A stretch of DNA of 64,000 bases from NCBI GenBank assembly GCA_032622095.1, contig CP136064.1, forward strand, positions 48,430,073-48,494,072, in the 5' to 3' direction. The notes under the pieces are model-generated. The model did no database searches. It was not told the origin of the DNA and saw nothing but the letters and a program-made list of their open reading frames with translations. This document shows, piece by piece, positions 62,901-64,000 of this stretch; the first letter of the stretch is position 1; every line of letters starts with the position of its first letter. Source of the DNA: Siphonodentalium dalli. Taxonomy: Eukaryota; Mollusca; Scaphopoda; Gadilida; Siphonodentaliidae. Both the position numbers and the translations under genes were made by a program.

Positions 62901-63638
62901 CATTATACGCTGGTGATAAACATTTAGTACTTACAGAATAGATTCCTCCATTAGACGCTGGTGATAAACATTTAGTACTTACAGAATAGATTCCTCCATT
63001 AGACGCTGGTGATAAACATTTAGTACTTACAGAATAGATTCCTCCATTAGACGCTGGTGATAAACATTTAGTACTTACAGAATAGATTCCTCCATTAGAC
63101 GCTGGTGATAAAGATTTAGTACTTACAGAATAGATTCCTCCATTAGACGCAGGTGATAAACATTTAGTACTTACAGAATAGATTCCTCCATTAGACGCTG
63201 GTGATAAACATTTAGTACTTACAGAATAGATTCCTCCATTAGACGCTGGTGATAAAGATTTAGTACTTACAGAATAGATTCCTCCATTAGACGCTGGTGA
63301 TAAACATTTAGTACTTACAGAATAGATTCCTCCATTAGACGCTGGTGATAAAGATTTAGTACTTACAGAATAGATTCCTCCATTAGACGCAGGTGATAAA
63401 CATTTAGTACTTACAGAATAGATTCCTCCATTAGACGCTGGTGATAAACATTTAGTACTTACGGAATAGATTCCTCCATTAGACGCGGGTGATTAACATT
63501 TAGTACTTACAGAATAGATTCCTCCATTAGACGCTGGTGATAAACATTTAGTACTTACAGAATAGATTCCTCCATTAGACGCTGGTGATGCTGGTGAGAT
63601 CAGACTTTCCTTTGAGGCTGATAGTCTCTGTGACGTAT
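47906..63638 (-). CDS. SGSM1: SGSM1/SGSM2-type TBC-domain Rab GAP (C-terminal 7 exons, 5'-partial)
   Basis: Small G-protein signalling modulators join a RUN domain to a TBC Rab-GAP domain; they bind Rap/Rab GTPases and stimulate Rab GTP hydrolysis on endomembranes (family knowledge). Minus-strand exons in order: 63638-63559, 58735-58611, 56561-56479, 54495-54386, 52079-51983, 49515-49348, 47994-47906; 249 complete codons plus TAA, phases all consistent. TBC landmarks: IDKDVQR (arginine finger), GYVQGMCD (glutamine finger), [48 protein letters not shown]. The protein ends RLQTLIDNK, close to the vertebrate 'VQTLIENK' terminus. Residues match SGSM1 in some places (EMAERHN) and SGSM2 in others ([13 protein letters not shown]), so it may be the single invertebrate ancestor of both. 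The RUN half lies beyond 64000. Confidence 0.92.
47995..49347. other. SGSM intron: possible SINE scrap, otherwise plain
   Basis: CAGTGCATGCACGTTAAAGA (about 48751-48770) and ACCTGGACCAGTGCGTCTAT resemble SINE pieces. A CCGACCC-rich stretch at 48055-48115 is low-complexity. No exon. Confidence 0.35.
49348..49515 (-). CDS. SGSM1: SGSM exon: [12 protein letters not shown]...[11 protein letters not shown]
   Basis: 168 nt between ATTTCAG and [50 protein letters not shown] and [12 protein letters not shown] are the C-terminal helices of the SGSM TBC domain. Phases match both neighbours. Confidence 0.95.
50028..51693. mobile_element. pogo/Tigger-like non-autonomous element
   Basis: Ends CAGTGAAACCTCTCCAAACC and GGTTTAGAGAGGTTTTACTG with TA on each side (50026-50027, 51694-51695). 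Interior has a direct repeat (ACTCCGAATACCGGACAGCT at two positions, 50155 and 50239). No transposase frame. A family A MITE is inserted at 50447. Confidence 0.78.
50447..50846 (+). mobile_element. TTAA MITE, family A, innermost of the nest
   Basis: TTAATCCTTTACCCAACAAA to CTGTTGGGTAAAGGGTTAA with both hairpin modules intact. Confidence 0.88.
51941..51990 (-). repeat. 25-bp tandem duplication of an SGSM donor
   Basis: Copies 51941-51965 and 51966-51990 differ at 2 of 25 bases. On the gene strand the true donor GGG|GTGAGT is followed 25 bp later by GGG|GTGAGA. Using the second would bring in an in-frame TAA (GTC TAA). Confidence 0.9.
51983..52079 (-). CDS. SGSM1: SGSM exon: [15 protein letters not shown], with duplicated donor
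   Basis: 97 nt between TTCTTTCAG and [30 protein letters not shown] followed by [12 protein letters not shown] is diagnostic for SGSM. The donor region is repeated 25 bp further into the intron (GGGGTGAGA). A nested stack of three transposons ends 58 bp beyond the donor. Confidence 0.95.
52365..52617. mobile_element. TTAA MITE, family E
   Basis: TTAACTCTTTCTATACTAAA to CATTTAATAAAGAAAGGGTT + AA; internal hairpin GAAATGTTCAGATAATAAGG / TTATTATCTGAACATTTC. Confidence 0.8.
52902..53155. mobile_element. hAT-like MITE, family G, with 8-bp target duplication
   Basis: 254 bp, CAAGCCTTGAAATAGGGTGT to ACACCCTATTTCAAGGCTTG, flanked by perfect CACAGGTG repeats (52894-52901, 53156-53163). Confidence 0.9.
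53270..53402 (+). repeat. Short imperfect tandem repeat
   Basis: GGAATTTTCCAT..., CCCTGTGATTGACAGGTGTC and AGGGA...TGTGCTCTGGT occur twice in order, about 70 bp apart. Confidence 0.7.
53912..54134. mobile_element. TTAA MITE, family B, left end truncated
   Basis: Starts within GCATTAAAGATCTTGAGGCA and ends AAGCTCCAGCCAAGGAAGGG + TTAA. Confidence 0.68.
54386..54495 (-). CDS. SGSM1: SGSM exon: [14 protein letters not shown] segment
   Basis: 110 nt between TTTACAG and CAG|GTATAT. Encodes [14 protein letters not shown] and [19 protein letters not shown], near-identical to vertebrate SGSM1/2. A palindromic MITE pair (54533-55010) begins under 40 bp upstream of the acceptor. Confidence 0.95.
54533..54749. 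mobile_element. Family H palindromic MITE, near-perfect
   Basis: ACAGTAATTCTCTAAGTAAG ... CTCTCCCCGAGAGC ... TTAGAGCATTACTGTA. The two ~105-bp arms are almost fully complementary. Lies 38 bp from an SGSM acceptor. Confidence 0.9.
54795..55010. mobile_element. Family H palindromic MITE, second of a pair
   Basis: ACAGTAATGCCCTAAGTAAT ... CTCTCGGGGAGAGC ... CTTAGGGCATTACTGTA, 45 bp after the previous copy; differences in CATAACCACAGCATAATT show that it is an independent copy. Confidence 0.9.
55385..56090. repeat. Tandem repeat, inverse of the 36195-36720 family
   Basis: Repeats of GGAAAATGA.GGAATACAGG, GGATGTACGATT and CTCTGCCAAAATGA.TC at about 110-120 bp. At the right, the block GAAGGATGGTCGGATGCACA to AATGTCAGGGGACAATAACA is itself duplicated (about 55912-56000 and 56001-56083). 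Confidence 0.75.
56145..56412. mobile_element. TTAA MITE, family E
   Basis: TTAACCCTTTATGAATTAAA to CATTTAGTAAAGAGAGGGCT + AA, with the GAAATGTTCAGATAATAA hairpin inside. Confidence 0.75.
56479..56561 (-). CDS. SGSM1: SGSM exon: glutamine finger of TBC domain
   Basis: 83 nt between TTTGCAG and [30 protein letters not shown] contains the YxQ catalytic glutamine; APLLVILDD follows as in vertebrate SGSM. Both split codons join correctly (ACG Thr upstream, GAG Glu downstream). Confidence 0.95.
56562..58131. other. SGSM intron, left part: nothing coding
   Basis: An A/T-only run with TTTTTAAATxTATATTT repeats at 56755-56845. A single unit of the AACACCAAATTTGGTTGAAAT type lies at 57570-57640. No exon recognised. 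Confidence 0.4.
58132..58582. mobile_element. hAT-like MITE, family G, longer type
   Basis: AACCTGCAAATAGTGTGTCT ... CACGCTATTTTCAGACTTG with the GATCAGATTGAAGTTCCCCA and CACCTAGATTATGCATTTTA middle block; ends about 28 bp past an SGSM donor. Confidence 0.72.
58611..58735 (-). CDS. SGSM1: SGSM exon: start of TBC domain, arginine finger
   Basis: 125 nt between TTGTCAG and [29 protein letters not shown] holds the IxxDxxR catalytic arginine motif of TBC GAPs. Almost identical to both human SGSM1 and SGSM2 here. A 75-bp-arm hairpin lies about 40 bp upstream of the acceptor. Confidence 0.95.
58773..58926. repeat. Long hairpin, ~75-bp arms
   Basis: TAGAACGACACAAGTGTGTG ... GTTAACGTTATTGCACGAGT pairs with ACGAGTGCAATAACGTTAAC ... 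CACACAACTGTGTTGTTCTA. The loop contains GGTAAAACGAGAACCGGAGG and its partner. Sits 38 bp upstream of an SGSM acceptor. Confidence 0.85.
59382..59512. repeat. Hairpin with AAATCTCACCCTCGAGGCCA arms
   Basis: AAATCTCACCCTCGAGGCCA + GATATTTGG pairs with CCAAATATCTGGCCCCGAGG + GTGAGATTT; outer parts CTGGGGTGTGGGA / GCCCACTTCCCAG also pair. Confidence 0.8.
60521..60590. repeat. Hairpin, 33-bp arms
   Basis: TGTTTCCGATGTTCATAAAC + CAATAACTGAAGT pairs with ACTTCAGTTATTGGTTTATG + AACAACAGAAACA around TGAC. Confidence 0.88.
60754..60886. repeat. Hairpin, ~55-bp arms
   Basis: CTTGCAGATCCATTTGGGGT + CATTG...AGTAATTAACCAAAG pairs with TTGGTTTAATTACTC...CAATGACCCCAATCGACC + TGCAAG. Confidence 0.82.
60905..61527. 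repeat. Tandem element ending in GACGGAC tract and GGGGGTATA edge
   Basis: Opens AAGAGGTGTGCACTCGAGTG CTAGCATACCCCC, then three decayed units with AAATTGGTTCATATTTGTTA and AAGTCGAAAATGA, then ACGGACGGAG and GTATACCCCCC/GTGGGGGTATA. Same general plan as 29899-31035. Confidence 0.6.
61581..63594 (-). repeat. 42-copy, 48-bp tandem array of an exon end plus its 5' splice site
   Basis: Head-to-tail units with a constant 48-bp step: the core TAGTACTTAC (+ strand) recurs from 61581 to 63549, and 1968/48 = 41 steps, so 42 copies with no net indel. Read on the gene strand, a unit is 30 exon bases (TCACCAGCG...TATTCT), then GTAAGTACTAAATGTTTA. By eye all 42 copies keep GTAAGT. Variation sits mainly at the base before the donor (T/C), the third position of the PAS codons, and the CAT/CAA/GAT triplet. 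The exon has TCACCAGCATCACCAGC, a microhomology that could have seeded the expansion. Frame-breaking changes are TAA near 63490, TGA near 62325 and TAA near 62590. Confidence 0.95.
63559..63638 (-). CDS. SGSM1: SGSM exon before the TBC core, with amplified donor
   Basis: Acceptor TTTGTAG at 63639-63640; 80 nt (two bases plus 26 codons) to TCT|GTAAGT. The peptide [20 protein letters not shown] followed by NGGIYS is a Ser-rich linker; GGIYS then AELLENV in the next exon fits the vertebrate 'GVNYSVELLE' junction. Its last 30 bases and the donor are the source of the 42-copy array that follows in the intron, so use of the first donor is inferred from homology. Confidence 0.82.
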
Positions 63639-63705
63639 CTACAAATAACATTTGAAGTGAAAATAAACTGATAAGATAACAGGTACCTGAGGTGCAATAT
63701 GCAAA

Positions 63706-63774
63706 ATGTTTGTATATAGATAAATAAAATGTTTGTATATAGATAAATAAAATGTTTGTATATAGATAAATAAA
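63706..63774 (+). repeat. 23-bp minisatellite, three copies
   Basis: ATGTTTGTATATAGATAAAT + AAA at 63706, 63729 and 63752. It lies in the intron upstream of the SGSM exon whose donor is amplified. Confidence 0.95.
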
Positions 63775-64000
63775 ATTTGTATCTGTGTCCATCCTGGGCT
63801 GTAACAGTGACAAGCAAAAACTAGGGTGACAGTAATGCAGAAATGTCCCCGCCCATTGTTATCGACATGTACAAATATAGCCTGATTTGGCAGGAGGCAC
63901 CTGAGATGCTGCAAAATTGATTGACAGATAGATACATCACCACCGATTGAAGTAGGGGCATATATAACAGATAGATACATCACCACTTATTGAGGTAGGG
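63775..64000. other. SGSM intron at window edge
   Basis: No exon recognised. A direct repeat GATAGATACATCACCAC occurs at about 63927 and 63971. The next upstream SGSM exon is outside the window. Confidence 0.4.

Noticed and set aside
61581-63594. CRISPR-like array (regular short repeats)
   Set aside because: Units are contiguous head-to-tail with no unique spacers, in an animal gene intron; the unit is clearly copied from the neighbouring exon and donor.

Overview
This window is animal nuclear DNA, AT-rich, intron-rich and packed with short non-autonomous DNA transposons (MITEs). The repeat content (many palindromic MITEs and tandem arrays carrying 'AGGGCCATAACTC'-type motifs that end in GACGGACGG tracts) is what I associate with molluscs, probably a bivalve. 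That placement is an inference; nothing in the window fixes the species.

Two protein-coding genes can be rebuilt exon by exon, and they converge tail to tail. The first, on the + strand (2207-35471), is NUB1 (NEDD8 ultimate buster 1). Fifteen exons give 573 codons plus stop and lack only the N-terminal exon(s). They carry a ubiquitin-like domain, a helical middle region, three UBA domains and an acidic C-terminus. The second, on the - strand (63638-47906), is the C-terminal part of an SGSM1/SGSM2-type Rab GTPase-activating protein. Seven exons give 249 complete codons plus stop and cover the TBC domain with both catalytic fingers; the RUN-domain half lies beyond 64000. All internal exon phases agree in both genes. 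I see no promoter: both 5' ends are outside the window.

Layout: 1-2206 repeats and unplaced sequence; 2207-35471 NUB1, whose 10-kb intron 12 (21095-31091) holds a 1.75-kb tandem duplication, a 161-bp satellite and a piggyBac-like insertion; 35472-47905 the NUB1 3' UTR and a MITE-rich intergenic zone; 47906-63638 SGSM; 63639-64000 the next SGSM intron. The MITEs fall into TTAA-flanked CCCTTT-ended families (here called A-E), a GTGACCCGCC-ended family (F), hAT-like elements with 8-bp target duplications (G) and Tc1/mariner-like palindromes (H), plus a pogo-like element and a tRNA-derived SINE.

The most unusual object is at 61581-63594. The last 30 bases of an SGSM exon, its 5' splice site and 18 bases of intron have been amplified into 42 head-to-tail 48-bp units. 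This makes a ladder of 42 donor sites, every one reading GTAAGT. The unit is a multiple of three, so donor 2 would add 16 residues in frame; a stop codon follows before donor 3. Two other exons in the window (NUB1 exon 8 and the SGSM exon at 51983) also have tandem duplications that copy their splice donor, so exon-intron junction duplication recurs in this locus.
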